Assembly (NCBI GenBank): GCA_029641185.1
Contig: JAPWGK010000006.1
Location: 868,001 to 932,000 of the forward strand
Length of the DNA: 64,000 bases
Direction: 5' to 3'
DNA from: Pseudofabraea citricarpa
Taxonomy: Eukaryota; Ascomycota; Leotiomycetes; Helotiales; Dermateaceae
The notes beneath the pieces were generated by a model, which saw nothing but the letters and a program-made list of their open reading frames with translations, was not told the DNA's origin and did not search any database. Below, piece by piece: positions 1 through 10,866 of this stretch. The number at the start of each line of letters is the position of its first letter. The first letter of the stretch is position 1. The position numbers were made by a program, and so were the translations under genes.

Positions 1-1481
1 CTAGTCAGTCAGCAACTGGTGCAGCTGGACCTGCCCCAGGTGGAGCTGGTGCCACCGGTCACATGGAGCCAGATATGGTTCAGCGAAAGGTCAAGGCTGC
101 ATTGAACAAGATGACGCCTGAGAAGTTCGACAAGATTGCGGATCAGATCCTTGCAATCGCTGCTCAGTCTAAGGACGAGGCGGATGGTCGCACCCTTCGA
201 CAAGTCATTCAACTCACTTTCGAGAAGGCAACTGATGAAGCTCATTGGGCTTCCATGTATGCCAAGTTCTGCAAGCGGATGTTGGAGACCATGAGTCCTG
301 ATATCAAGGATGAGAGCATTCTGGATAAGAATGGCAACATTGTCTCTGGTGGTAACTTGTTCAGAAAGTATCTCCTCAATCGTTGTCAAGAGGAGTTTGA
401 GCGCGGATGGAAGATGGACATCGGCGAGAAGCCAGAGGGTGAGCGTGGTGATGAGAAGACTGCTGAAGCTGCTATGCTATCAGATGAGTACTACATTGCA
501 GAAGCTGCCAAGAGACGCGGTCTTGGTCTCGTCCAGTTCATTGGTGAACTTTACAAGTTGAGCATGCTTACGGAGCGTATCATGCACGAGTGTGTCAAGA
601 AGCTTGTTGATTATACTGGTATCCCTGACGAAGCTGAAATCGAGTCTTTGACCAAGCTCCTCAGAACTATCGGTAGCAACTTGGATAGCACTGAGAAGGG
701 CAAACCTATGATGGATGTCTACTTCCAGCGTATTCAGGCCATGATTGATACTCCAGAACTGCCAAGTCGTCTCAAGTTTATGTTGATGGACATCGTTGAT
801 CTTCGTAAGAAGAGATGGCAATCTAAGGATGCTAACAAGGGTCCTAAGACACTTGAGGAGATTAGAACCGAAGTAAGTATTCCTGAACCCGATATCTTCT
901 CCTTTACTAACTTATTTTAGGCTGAGGCTGCACTCGCACAGAAGGCTGCTGATAATGCTCGTGGTCCCCGTGGTGGTGGAGGAGGACGTATGCAGATGGG
1001 TCGTGGAGATTCGAGAAACTTCTCTAACCAGTATGGCAACCAACCTCCACAGGATTACCAGAAGAACACCGTTGGTATGGATGATCTCCGTCGTCTAGCC
1101 AAGGGAGGCGCCAACAGACAATCGAGCGCCAACATGTCGTTCGGACCAACCTCGATGTTCTCATCGCGTAGCAACAGTGGTCGCAAGATGGGAGGTCCCG
1201 GTGGCGCTCTAAGCCGTGGAGGTGAAGATTCTGGAGCTTCGTCGAGAACTGGCACCCCTCCTCACCAAAAGGAGAAGGAGCCAGCTACTTCTGCCAATGC
1301 ATTCAGGTAAGCATATCTGAACCCCGTGTCTAATACTCCCTTCTAATTCTTTTACAGTCTTCTCGCAGGATTAAACAATGAGACGGAGACCCCAGCCTCT
1401 CCGCCATCCACCAACTCATCCCCGGTCTTGGTCAAGTCCACTCCTGCTTCCGCAGAAAAGTCCGACAAGAATGAGTCATGA
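1..1481 (+). CDS. TIF4631: eIF4G translation initiation scaffold (3' part)
   Basis: Partial gene that enters the window already open in frame 3; its start and the eIF4E-binding region lie upstream. Exons are 1-872, 921-1306 and 1358-1481, with introns 873-920 and 1307-1357. The first exon encodes an all-helical MIF4G (HEAT-type) domain, the part of eIF4G that binds the helicase eIF4A and RNA. Recognisable stretches are MTPEKFDKIADQIL, QLTFEKATDEAHW and the conserved FERGW segment. After it comes a Gly/Arg-rich and Ser-rich low-complexity tail (GPRGGGGGR) that ends at TGA 1479-1481. No MA3 domain follows, as is usual for fungal eIF4G. The protein acts in the cytoplasm, bridging the cap complex and the 43S ribosome. 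Family assignment is firm; only the 3' portion can be judged. Confidence 0.93.
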
Positions 1482-3396
1482 GCATCCGGTTTACACAAAT
1501 GTGTATATCAGGAAGCGTTATAATCTCTGTGCATAGACCGGCGGGTTCATCATGCATTTGCGGCGGGGCCATTCTCACGTGTCTTAAAAGTTCTCTCTCT
1601 TTTTCCATGATACCTCCAAAATTCGATCGATAGACTTCATTCGTCACAGATTTCCTTTTTATTGTTTTCATGCGCATATTCGGATGCTGGTGCGCGGGAA
1701 GACAGGTTGCTTTTACTCATTGCAGATTTATTAGGCTCGATGGATGGGACCTGCATGACGGAAAGGTCTCAATGACTTTAAAAGCTCTTGTGTCAATAAT
1801 TTCTTTTCTGTTTCTTCGGCTTGCGCGTTGCGTTAACTTAGGTTCGGTTCGCAGCTTTCGAAGGCCACTTGATCTCAGATCTCTTTTTACGTTGCGTTTT
1901 GTGTGTTATTGTTGTTCGTGGATGGTTCTGGACTTCTTCCGATCGAAGATGAGAGAGGTCTTTGGGTCAATGTGCGATGGTTCCTCGTTTTTGAATGTCT
2001 GGCTGGCATGAAGTAGTAATTTTGAGATGGTGGAGGACGAGGTCGACTTCGATCATGTCATGAGTCGGTCGCCAACGACTTGTATATGGGTGAAGTCTTT
2101 CCTGCTTCTGGGGAGGCAGGGCTTGATAGCTGGGGATGCATTGTACAAATATTTAATTCGCTTCGGTCATGCCAGCCAGCCTTCTCTAGTACAAAAACAA
2201 GTTCACTAAATCTTGACGTTGCCTCTTGTGATTTGAATATGGTGAACCTTGTCGAGTCTCGATTTCGACACGGTAGGTATATAGGTGGGTGTATCGGGTC
2301 GGATGTGTTTTTAACAGTTGCTTCTCGGGCTCACTCGCAGTTTGTCAAACCAAAGGGGTTTGTTGGAAGAATAGTCAGTCACCTGGGCACGCGATACGCT
2401 AGTACTTATATAAGGCCTCCCGTTTGTAGTACTCCTCTTTCTTTCTTGCTTAGACAGATCAATAACCTTCGAACAGAGTGAACATGTGGTACCCATCGAC
2501 CTATTGATTACAGTCAACCGACAGGGTTACGCGAGAATGTAAATTCTTCTTGATCCTTCTTCATTTTCCTTGTTATTCTTAGCTAATATACGCAGATATG
2601 AAGATTCAACTAATAAATGTCATGCCATGCTTCCCCTTCTTTGTCCTCCTCCATTTTCTTCCCATAAAAGCTTTCTGTCGCTCGAGTTGAGTGGTTTATT
2701 CATACTTCTAGGATGGGTAGAAAACGCCTGGCTCTATACTCTTGGTGGCATCTAGTGTGTCCAGTCAGCTATTGGCTGACAGCGGTTCATGGTTGGGCAA
2801 TCTATGGTGAACGTTTCATATTCCTGTATATATCCAGGTAAATACCGATACAGGTTGTTTTCAGGATTAGAGCAGTGCTTGCTCTAGTGCAGACCATAGG
2901 AATTTTCATAGCCCTTCTGCTTTTCGTAATCCTCTGAGATCGAAAGTTAGTCTGATGCGTGCTCGCTTAACATGTCATTCCGCGAGCGAGGGAAAGTTAC
3001 AGGAAGTGGAGGTTTGCTTCGCGGACTTGATATGGCAGAGAGACGTGTGCAAGAACTAAGCAGATGACGCACGAGTAATCTTCGATTCACCGAGCCAGGC
3101 GCGCACTTGTTTTCTCGTTGTTTGTTGGGGTTTGAGTTCTTTCCCCTTTGAGCCGCTCTGCAAGACCATGCAATTTTAGACGAGCTAAGATACCTGACTA
3201 CGCAGGATACATTTCTTTCTACTTCAAGGCACTAGGTCTGCTATCTCCTTCATGTTTTCTTCCAAGACGTTCTCTCGAGTCATTGACAATCTCCTCTCGC
3301 TTCGTTTGTCTCGCGACCTCTCATCTTCTTAAACCGCAACACTCAATCTCCTCTCACGGCATCATCCACCATTTGATACAGCAGCACTCGATCAAC
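1482..3396. other. Intergenic, 1.9 kb, no supported gene
   Basis: Contains the eIF4G 3' UTR and the promoter of the DUF7730-type gene. Open frames here are short, have no intron logic and resemble nothing known to me. One stretch looks promoter-like: TATATAAG at 2407-2414, then a CT-rich run and short ORFs (see findings). A short inverted repeat with arms GTCAGC/GCTGAC lies at 2764-2780. Confidence 0.6.
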
Positions 3397-4503
3397 ATGA
3401 GTGCGTCTTTTACACGGCATCCACCGAGACCAAGCCAACACCAGGCTACACTTGCTCCAGCCAAGTTGGGAAAGACGAAGCAGAAGGGAAAGCGGAGATA
3501 CAAGGGACCCAAGAAGCCTTGGTACGAAGCATCTCGCAGTTCGACACGTAAAAGACCCATCTTCGATGCTTTCTTGGTAAGTTGCATGCTTTCTTTCCTT
3601 CTTTCTCTCCTCCTCTTCCTCCTCCTTCTCCATCTACCTAGTCCATGCAAGGGAAATGCACAGAATAGAAAGGCTAACCAGCGGAAGTCAAATACCACGG
3701 CCAACCCAAGAGCAGGAAGCACGAACGAGGAGGCAATCTCACCCAAACATGGCATCCACGTAAGTCCCCGGAACAAATCCCAGAAGAACGAAAGTAGCTA
3801 GCTACATACTAAGCATTTCTCGCAGTCCAAGGAGTGGGCTCTATCCGTCAAACCGCAGCCAGAAGAGTGCCGACTCTTCCAACTCGCGCCAGAGATACGC
3901 ATGGCCATCTGGGAGTACGTCATGTCAAGCATCAGCACACCGATCCGGCCGAAGCGACGGGGCAAGAAGTTCATCTGCTCGCACGACGCAGCCACGGCGC
4001 CCTTCCTCGCAGGACTCTCTCGGGTATGCCGACAAGCATACATCGACATCGCAGGATCGGGCATCGCGTACGCGACGCGAGGGTTCGAGTTCGAGACGAC
4101 CAGCCAGCTGACGAGCTACGTGCCGTCCATCAACCCGTTCCTGAAGGACCAGATCCGCTGCATCAAGGTGCACACGACCATGGACCCGCGGAGCCGCTCG
4201 TGGTCCTCCAAGATGTGGGACGTCGTCGCCTCGTGCCGCGCCCTGCGCCACTTCTTCCTCGTCGTCCACGTCAAGCACGACGCCAGCCTGCTCCCGGATT
4301 ACCGCCTCCCCTGGGAGATGGTCGCCATGATGCGCAGCTCTAATTGCTGGCACAACCTCCGCGGCTGTGCGAGCTTCACTCTGCGCTTCTTCGTCGCTGT
4401 AGAGTTCTTAGGCGGCGTCGAGGTGCCGTACCCGTGGGAGAACGAGAACCGCTATCGCTGGCTGAAGCAGAGGATGGATGAGGATATCTTGCGCAGTCGT
4501 TGA
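3397..4503 (+). CDS. DUF7730/2EXR-like fungal protein
   Basis: Proposed exons are 3397-3576, 3682-3759 and 3826-4503. The N-terminus is short, basic and disordered (KLGKTKQKGKRRYKG). The third exon holds the recognisable part: an F-box-like helix, FQLAPEIRMAIWEYV, followed by LSRVCRQAY and a C-terminal ENRYRWLKQRMDED. This layout matches the large fungal family annotated as DUF7730 or 2EXR-type, whose function is unknown. Intron 1 (105 nt) is a multiple of three and has no stop in frame, so retention would still give a protein. Splicing is preferred because of its GTAAGT donor, long pyrimidine tract and CTAACCAG acceptor. The third exon is visibly much richer in G and C than nearby genes. The start was chosen as the ATG that heads the basic segment; an in-frame ATG also exists far upstream. 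Confidence 0.75.
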
Positions 4504-5012
4504 TTCTGGGCGCTGTCTCGAGTCCTGACAGACAGTCTATGATGATGGTGGGGAAATCTGTGTAGGCATTTGATTGGGTTTGTGTTTGTGATGTTGCTGC
4601 TGCTGCTGCTGTGGAGGAAACGGGTAGCTTTGAATAATTCGGTGGATTTCTGATGCAGCAGAGCAACAAGAGACAGGCAATATGCTATGTAGTCTATTAT
4701 ATTTCGCCTAGGTTTGCTCTTTGAGCATCGGATATGTTAAAATGCGACCTTCGTAGTACCTAGGATGTTAGCCGCCTACCCTTTTCAAGACAAGTTCATG
4801 GCAAAAATGAATAAATAAAATAGACATCCTGTTCATTGCACGTCACACAATCAAATGCCGTTTGTTTTGATGTATTGTTCGAATTCAAATCGCAGAAAAG
4901 GGGTATTCTAAGTAGCCTATGCTGGCCTTTTCAGCTCACGAACTCCGTCGCTAAAAATCTTGTTTTACAATGCTTACCACCCACCACACCAAATCCAGAC
5001 CCAAATTCCCGA
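4504..5012. other. Convergent 3' ends; TGC microsatellite
   Basis: About 0.5 kb between two convergent genes (the DUF7730-type gene and RAD26). It holds a short (TGC)n run near 4594-4611 and AT-rich sequence suited to two 3' UTRs. I see no gene. Confidence 0.55.
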
Positions 5013-8000
5013 TTATTTGAACTCCTCCCTCAAAACCCACTTTCCTCTCATGCGACTATTGCCCTTCTCTAGCTTCGCGATTTCGCCGAGCATATGCTTG
5101 AATTCTGCAGTCTGCTGGGGAGTTCTGCACATGCGATTGAAATGTGTGACCAAGGCTTGACTGGGTACCGATCCTCCATGTGCCTTGATGAAATCTCGAA
5201 TGAGCTTCATAAAATCCTTTCCTCTGGGTGCTCGATCAGCTGCACCAGGTGTTCCAGATCTTGAGCTACTGGCACTTGCACTAGTTGAAAGTCCTTGTCT
5301 GTTGGCGAGTCCAGCGAGAATTCCCGCAGAGCTAGGTCCGGCACCACGTCGTACATTTGAAGGTCTACCAGCGGAGCCAAATTCACCTGTCCAGGTCACA
5401 GTGCCCGCTTCTATACCTCGTGCTGCTTCGCCTGCTTTGCGAAGTTCCGCAGCAGCTTCAGCCGCGACCTTTTTAGCCTCACGTTCGAGCATGCCACGAT
5501 CTGCAGTAATAACCTTCTTGCCGTTGATGATTTGATCATGTTCAAGTGCGCTGTGAACACCAGATCTTGCAAAGATGCCTTCCATCAAACGAGCCTCCTC
5601 AGAAGCAGGCTTCTCCTCGGCTGGGTCACCTTGGAATTCCTCCAAACTCGCGACACCTGTCAAATTACGTACACCAACATCACCTTGTCCTGTCGCGGTT
5701 TCCGAGGAGGGTCCAGGAATCGAAGTGCCATCCTCTGCAAGTGTCGGAACATGTACGGAATTGGGGTTTTTGGGAACAGCGCGCGTCATGTCTTTCGGAT
5801 CAATAGGCTCAGTCGCCTTGTTGAACTGGACCTCGGTACCTTTGAACATCTCACCAGTTTCGGTAGTCCCATCCTCAGCGGCACCAAGTGTGAAAAGATC
5901 ATATAGATCTTTCATCTGAAAGGTTTGACGCTGCTTCGGATCTTTTAGGATCTTATTCGTAAGAAACTGTTTGAAGATCTGTCGATGGTAGATCTTCTCC
6001 TCGATTGTGCCTGCTGTCATTAGACGATAGATGGTAACCTCTTTTTTCTGTCCAAGCCGCCAAGCACGTTCACGAGCTTGTACATCAGTTGAAGGATTCC
6101 AGTCGGGGTCGAAAATAATGACTCGATTGGCTCCAGTCAGATTTACTCCCAACCCTCCGACTTTCGTTGTGAGCAAAAAGACATGCAAATCCGGCTCATT
6201 GTTGAAGCGATCCACCAGACTTTGTCGGTCCTTGATATTCGTGCCACCATCCATGCGGAGATAATTGAAACCGTCGAGTCCTTTGATGAACTCTTCTATA
6301 ATGTTCAGCATCTGTACGCCTTGGCTAAACAGTAAAGTCTTATGGCCCATATTTTTCCACATCTCAAGAAGTGCTTTGACGACCTGCATTTTACCAGATT
6401 TGTTTGGGTTGCCCCATCTGTAACCAGGCTTGCCTTTCAAGAGAGGATCGAGCAAATCAGGATGATTGCAAATTTTACGCAATATGTCGATACCATATAG
6501 CGACTGACGTGAATGATTGAGGATCGAAGTCATGTCGTCAGACGCGAGGAACAGTTCGTAAGCTTCACGCTGTGGTTTCGTCAGTTTGCAGAAGAGTACT
6601 TGCTCGCTCTTTTTTGGCAAATCTGCTGCGACGTCAACTTTGAGTCGCTGTAGTAAATATGGTGAGATGGCAGCTTTCAAGGTTTCAGCACACTTCGTAG
6701 CTGTCATAACTTGTAGATTTGTAGCATTGGCATATCCACCGAGCTTGATGGGAACCTCGAAAGCCTGCCGGAAGTTGACTAGTGTACCAAGACGCATAGG
6801 AAAGACGAAGTCGAATAATGACCAGAGCTCAATAAGATTGTTTTGCATGGGAGTTCCCGAAAGAATGACTCGGTTGTATGTTCGCAATTCCTTGCAATAT
6901 ATGGTGATGGCAGTATTCGGGTTCCGAATTTTGTGTCCTTCATCAAGCACAGCATACTCCCAATCCACTGGAATTAGGACATCACTATATGTTTGTAGAC
7001 CAGCATACGTTGTGACCAACACATGGCCATGCTTTACAACCCGATCCACGATCTTCTTGGCAGCATTTGAAGACTTTGTAGGCTTTTTGTCTCTTCGACG
7101 ATATACCTCCTCGTCATCCTCCAGACTGTTTTCGTTCCGTACATTTAACATGCCGCTACCAGAACTGTGGAGGATCGAAACTCGGAAAGGTGGCCACCAT
7201 CGATGAAATTCATTGACCCACTGGCGGAGAACTGTAGCTGGGGCTACAACAATGATGGGTTTGGTAAGCTTCTTGCTATAATGCAAACCAGCCAGGAAGG
7301 AGATGATCTGGATTGTTTTGCCAAGACCCATTTCGTCGCCAATTATTCCACCAACCTGTTGAGTATATAATTCCCCTAGCCACTGTACACCGGTCTTTTG
7401 GTAGTCGAACAATGCTGGATAAATATCACCAGGCAGCTTAATATCGTTTTCAAAGTGATGGTCAGCCTCACCTGGGCAAGGCTTGAACCACTCCTCTTCA
7501 ACTGGTTCACTCTCAACTGCGTTGACAGAATCTAAAGATTGAGCCTCCTCAGTTCTTCGTCGAGCGGAACTTCTCTTGTCAACCCAGCTCTGTAACCTAG
7601 ATTGATACATTTTCTCATTTCCATCATCGATGGTAGCCAGATCAATCTTTTCCTCGGCCTTGACTTTTCTTGCAGGTCTCTTTTTTGAGGTGCGATTGGT
7701 CATTAATTCGTCTGAATCAATCTCTCCGTCTTCAAACCCTCCACCATCAATGTCTGAAGTGCCTGGAGTAAAGTCATCAGACTCAGCAGAACCGCGGCGA
7801 TTGCTAGACACTCTTGGCTGGATTGCGTTCTCAATCTTTCTTTTCTTTCGAGGTCGTAGAGAGAATTCCCCTTCTGGCGTACTAATGCCGCTATCTGATG
7901 AGCCTGCAAAGCCTGGGAGTCGGAGATTTTGATGTGATTTTGGTTGGACTTCTTCGCTGATGGGAGCTTCATCACTCTCTGCCTCTTCCTCCGCATCCAT

Positions 8001-8675
8001 AAGAGCTTCTGTTAAGTCACCATTCAGCCCCTCTGGTCCTCTTTCTGGAAGTTTCGAAAACGGTGTGATCTTTCCAGTACGGATAAGGAATTCGCGCTGG
8101 CTCTCATTTGGCAGTCTCTTGTTGCCAGCGGCAGCATCTGCATGTACGTCCTCCTCAACACCATCATGTTGATGTCTCTCATCAATGCGACCTTGAATAT
8201 CGACCTTGTCCTTTTCAAGTCCTTTGATCTCTGCCTCAATTCGCTCAATTTCTGCAGTGCAACGACTTCGTGTCAAAGGGTTGTTGGCGAGAGTGTTGAG
8301 GCGCCTCTGCTGGATACGCTTTTGACCTTCGAGCTTTTCAATATTATTGTTGACTTTCTCAATGCGTTTCTGATCCCTATCGTCCTCTTGCTCAATCATA
8401 GCTTGGTTCGCTTGGTGTGTAATATCTCGCTCGAGGTCATCTTGGTCTCGGACGTCTGCCGTTAGGCCCTTCAGCGCATCAGCCTCATCTCTAGCCAGAA
8501 ATGCTGTGGCATCCGCTGTGGCTTCATCGTCTAAAGTCTCATCTGCTATGGCAGCTGCAGCTTCTGCAATAGTATCCGTTTCTTCCCTGCGAAGCTTGAC
8601 TTCATCTTGCGTAGGCGCTGAAGGTGCGACAGATTCGAGCTCGGTAGCCTCGGTATGCTCCTCGTTGGACGACAT
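5013..8675 (-). CDS. RAD26: RAD26/CSB SNF2-family repair ATPase
   Basis: A single uninterrupted exon of 1220 residues. It encodes the Swi2/Snf2 ATPase that works in transcription-coupled nucleotide excision repair by acting on stalled RNA polymerase II in the nucleus. Visible motifs in order: a charged N-terminal coiled coil; Walker A in GDEMGLGKTIQ near residue 445; motif II DEGH near residue 580, typical of Rad26/CSB where many other SNF2 proteins have DEAH; LSGTPMQNN; and the C-terminal helicase half with VGGLGVNLTGANRV near residue 843 and ARERAWRLGQ. A small conserved C-terminal module follows the ATPase (FIKAHGGSVPSQALVTHF, about residues 1155-1220), as in other fungal CSB proteins. The start ATG lies just before the acidic N-terminus. 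Length and motif order are complete; no break is seen. Confidence 0.96.
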   Translation of the reverse strand: MSSNEEHTEATELESVAPSAPTQDEVKLRREETDTIAEAAAAIADETLDDEATADATAFLARDEADALKGLTADVRDQDDLERDITHQANQAMIEQEDDRDQKRIEKVNNNIEKLEGQKRIQQRRLNTLANNPLTRSRCTAEIERIEAEIKGLEKDKVDIQGRIDERHQHDGVEEDVHADAAAGNKRLPNESQREFLIRTGKITPFSKLPERGPEGLNGDLTEALMDAEEEAESDEAPISEEVQPKSHQNLRLPGFAGSSDSGISTPEGEFSLRPRKKRKIENAIQPRVSSNRRGSAESDDFTPGTSDIDGGGFEDGEIDSDELMTNRTSKKRPARKVKAEEKIDLATIDDGNEKMYQSRLQSWVDKRSSARRRTEEAQSLDSVNAVESEPVEEEWFKPCPGEADHHFENDIKLPGDIYPALFDYQKTGVQWLGELYTQQVGGIIGDEMGLGKTIQIISFLAGLHYSKKLTKPIIVVAPATVLRQWVNEFHRWWPPFRVSILHSSGSGMLNVRNENSLEDDEEVYRRRDKKPTKSSNAAKKIVDRVVKHGHVLVTTYAGLQTYSDVLIPVDWEYAVLDEGHKIRNPNTAITIYCKELRTYNRVILSGTPMQNNLIELWSLFDFVFPMRLGTLVNFRQAFEVPIKLGGYANATNLQVMTATKCAETLKAAISPYLLQRLKVDVAADLPKKSEQVLFCKLTKPQREAYELFLASDDMTSILNHSRQSLYGIDILRKICNHPDLLDPLLKGKPGYRWGNPNKSGKMQVVKALLEMWKNMGHKTLLFSQGVQMLNIIEEFIKGLDGFNYLRMDGGTNIKDRQSLVDRFNNEPDLHVFLLTTKVGGLGVNLTGANRVIIFDPDWNPSTDVQARERAWRLGQKKEVTIYRLMTAGTIEEKIYHRQIFKQFLTNKILKDPKQRQTFQMKDLYDLFTLGAAEDGTTETGEMFKGTEVQFNKATEPIDPKDMTRAVPKNPNSVHVPTLAEDGTSIPGPSSETATGQGDVGVRNLTGVASLEEFQGDPAEEKPASEEARLMEGIFARSGVHSALEHDQIINGKKVITADRGMLEREAKKVAAEAAAELRKAGEAARGIEAGTVTWTGEFGSAGRPSNVRRGAGPSSAGILAGLANRQGLSTSASASSSRSGTPGAADRAPRGKDFMKLIRDFIKAHGGSVPSQALVTHFNRMCRTPQQTAEFKHMLGEIAKLEKGNSRMRGKWVLREEFK

Positions 8676-9035
8676 CCTGCGGCCTGAAACTTTGCTGCTG
8701 AGAGGTCTAACGTGTCATTGAGAGAGAAAGAGTGTTTGGGTGAAGGCTTCGTGTTATTGATGTTGTAGAAATTGACTTGGTAGCCTAATGCGCTCAGGTG
8801 GCAACGATGAAATCGCAAAGTAGAATCAAGTAAAGACAAGAAAACGGTAAGATTAAATCCAGTCAGTGTCGGAGCTTCCTTGAGAGATCCTTCGGTCTAA
8901 GGAGAGTGTTTGTTTTGTGGTGGTGGTGGTGAAAGCGTGGTTATTTACTGAGCGAGGGTGGATTGATAGTCAGAAAGTGAATTCAGTCGCCCGCCTACAT
9001 AAACGTCATGACGCCCTCTCAGCCTTGCCAAGCGA

Positions 9036-9043
9036 TCACGTGA
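9036..9043. promoter_or_regulatory. Palindromic E-box TCACGTGA
   Basis: A perfect 8-bp palindrome about 360 bp upstream of the RAD26 start. It matches the binding consensus of bHLH factors of the Cbf1/CPF1 type. The 14 bases starting here are identical to those at 45393-45406 upstream of CBF5. Binding is inferred only from the motif. Confidence 0.35.
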
Positions 9044-9402
9044 ACTAGCTGTCAAATAGCGTCGCCTTGAACTTACTCGTACTTGGCTTGGGTAGCTTTC
9101 TTTCGGATCGTCTTTCATACCCGTTTACATTAATGTGTACCTATGTTGGAGAGGATGTGGTCATGTTCACATGTTTGGAATCTGCAAGCTAGTCGATGGA
9201 CTTGACCTTAGCTACAGACTGTCTGCAGATTACTATATCAGACGCCAAGCTATAATTGTAAAATCAATATCCCCACCAAAAGAAATCCAACCTTTTTTAT
9301 TATGGAATCATGTCTACTTCTTGTTCTGATACAGCTATCTACCTAGCCAACAACTTAAGTTTAGCCGACCCGATCTAATTCCCCAGTGCCAGAAGTAAGC
9401 AT

Positions 9403-9558
9403 ATCTAAGATGGACTTGGCAATGCGAGATTGTGTTCCTCGTATGCACATGTTCGTTCCTACAATGATTCTACTATCTAAGATGGACTTGGCGATGCGAG
9501 ATGAAATCTCAGTTTGTGTCCCTCGTATGCGCATATTCGTTCCTGCAATGATCCTACT
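9403..9558. repeat. Imperfect tandem duplication (72 + 84 bp)
   Basis: Copy 1 is 9403-9474 and copy 2 is 9475-9558. Both begin ATCTAAGATGGACTTGGC and end with an ATGAT-CTACT block. Copy 2 carries 12 extra bases near its middle. The aligned parts differ at about six sites by eye, all of them transitions. Non-coding as far as I can see. Confidence 0.8.
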
Positions 9559-10455
9559 TACGTGAAATAGAGAACCATTCAGTTCACAAAAGTTGCTTGG
9601 AATACTGTAGAGCGGCAAACACTTTCCGGATGCAACTTCATGTAGATATATGTCCGAGCAGGGAGCGGGAAGAGGGAAGAGGGAAGATTGCTGTACCACC
9701 CTGCTTCCAAGGACAGGCGCCAATCAGAACAAGTAACCGAGACAACGACAATTTCAGTCTGCAAACAACAATGAACAAGACGACGGATTGGATCTGGATC
9801 AGATGTGCGAGGACCAGCCTGCCAATGCGACAAGCTGAGACAATATCTCAACTCCAAGTCGAATGTGTTTCCCATGAGGTTTCCCTCACGTTCCGACCAC
9901 TACATGCATCTTTCCTGGCGAATCGCGACCCAAAAGGCCAAGTGGTAATGCGGCAAGATCATTGGTGCAGGATTGACATGCAGCGAACAAATGTGAGCAA
10001 CAAAGGATTTGAGTGGAGCTAGTCAGGCAGTAATCTGCGCTGGCTGAAATGCTCTCTGCCACTGATAGACATCACACTAGCCACACATGTCCTCGAGGTT
10101 GAGAGACTGGTAAAACGACATGATAAAGGAAGCGATGCAAAACGGCACCGGCTGCGCACTGTACACATGGGATGACGGATGATAATAAGACGAGCTGTTG
10201 CGTATGAAGAGGGCTGGAGGCACGCAGCAATTGTTTTGGATGTGGAACTCAGCCGTTAACTCTATCTGATATTGCCATGGTTGCTGGTTGACTGACTTAA
10301 TTGCCCAACGCACGTGATGCTCAGAGATTGGAAAGCAGGAAAGCAGCGATTGAGGCTTTGGCACTTTGGAGAGCCGGTGGAACGTGGATGGGCCTCCTTG
10401 GCTGGGCGCAGAGTGGAGGGAGCGCACAGCTTGGTCGAGTTGCCTGTTTGTCTGT

Positions 10456-10475
10456 GTGTCGTGTCGTGTCGTGTC
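10456..10475. repeat. GTGTC x4 microsatellite
   Basis: Four perfect 5-bp units in the long region upstream of YAK1. Confidence 0.85.
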
Positions 10476-10866
10476 GGACTCTGGGTGGAGATTCTGATCT
10501 GGCGGTGGTAGTAGAATAGTGGTGGTGGTTGTGAAATGCGCGCTAGTGTAATGTCAGAAGCTCGGAACCTACAGACGCTGCTCAAGTAGTTCCAACATTG
10601 AATCTCTTCCTCCCCCACACCATGCATCGTTGACACGCCGCATCTACTCCACGGGCTGTATCTGCCCTTTACTCCAAAGGCCATTCTTCCCTCCACCGCG
10701 CGCCGCCAACTTGCTGGCTGGACAACTCGCTCTGTTTCTTGTGCGACGACCGCTTTTGTGCTTCGGTGCTGCTGCTTCGTAAGTAAGCTATACGGGCACA
10801 GCTGGCCAGCCTAATCGCCCGCACGACTCCAGCAGACTCTTCAACACTCCCTCTTGACCTGCGACC

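Larger units (their letters stand above)
8676..10866. other. Divergent intergenic region, 2.2 kb
   Basis: Lies between the divergent genes RAD26 and YAK1 and must hold both promoters. Visible content: a TCACGTGA E-box at 9036-9043, an imperfect tandem duplication at 9403-9558, a CACGTG at 10311-10316, and four copies of GTGTC at 10456-10475. I see no supported coding gene. Confidence 0.6.

Noticed and set aside
1670..2481. Overlapping plus-strand frames downstream of eIF4G
   Set aside because: Several frames overlap each other, none shows conserved text, and the region suits a long 3' UTR or promoter.
3148..3396. N-terminal extension of the DUF7730-type gene from an upstream in-frame ATG
   Set aside because: The added text is not conserved-looking, and the region is CT-rich like a 5' UTR. 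The ATG at 3397 heads the basic segment.
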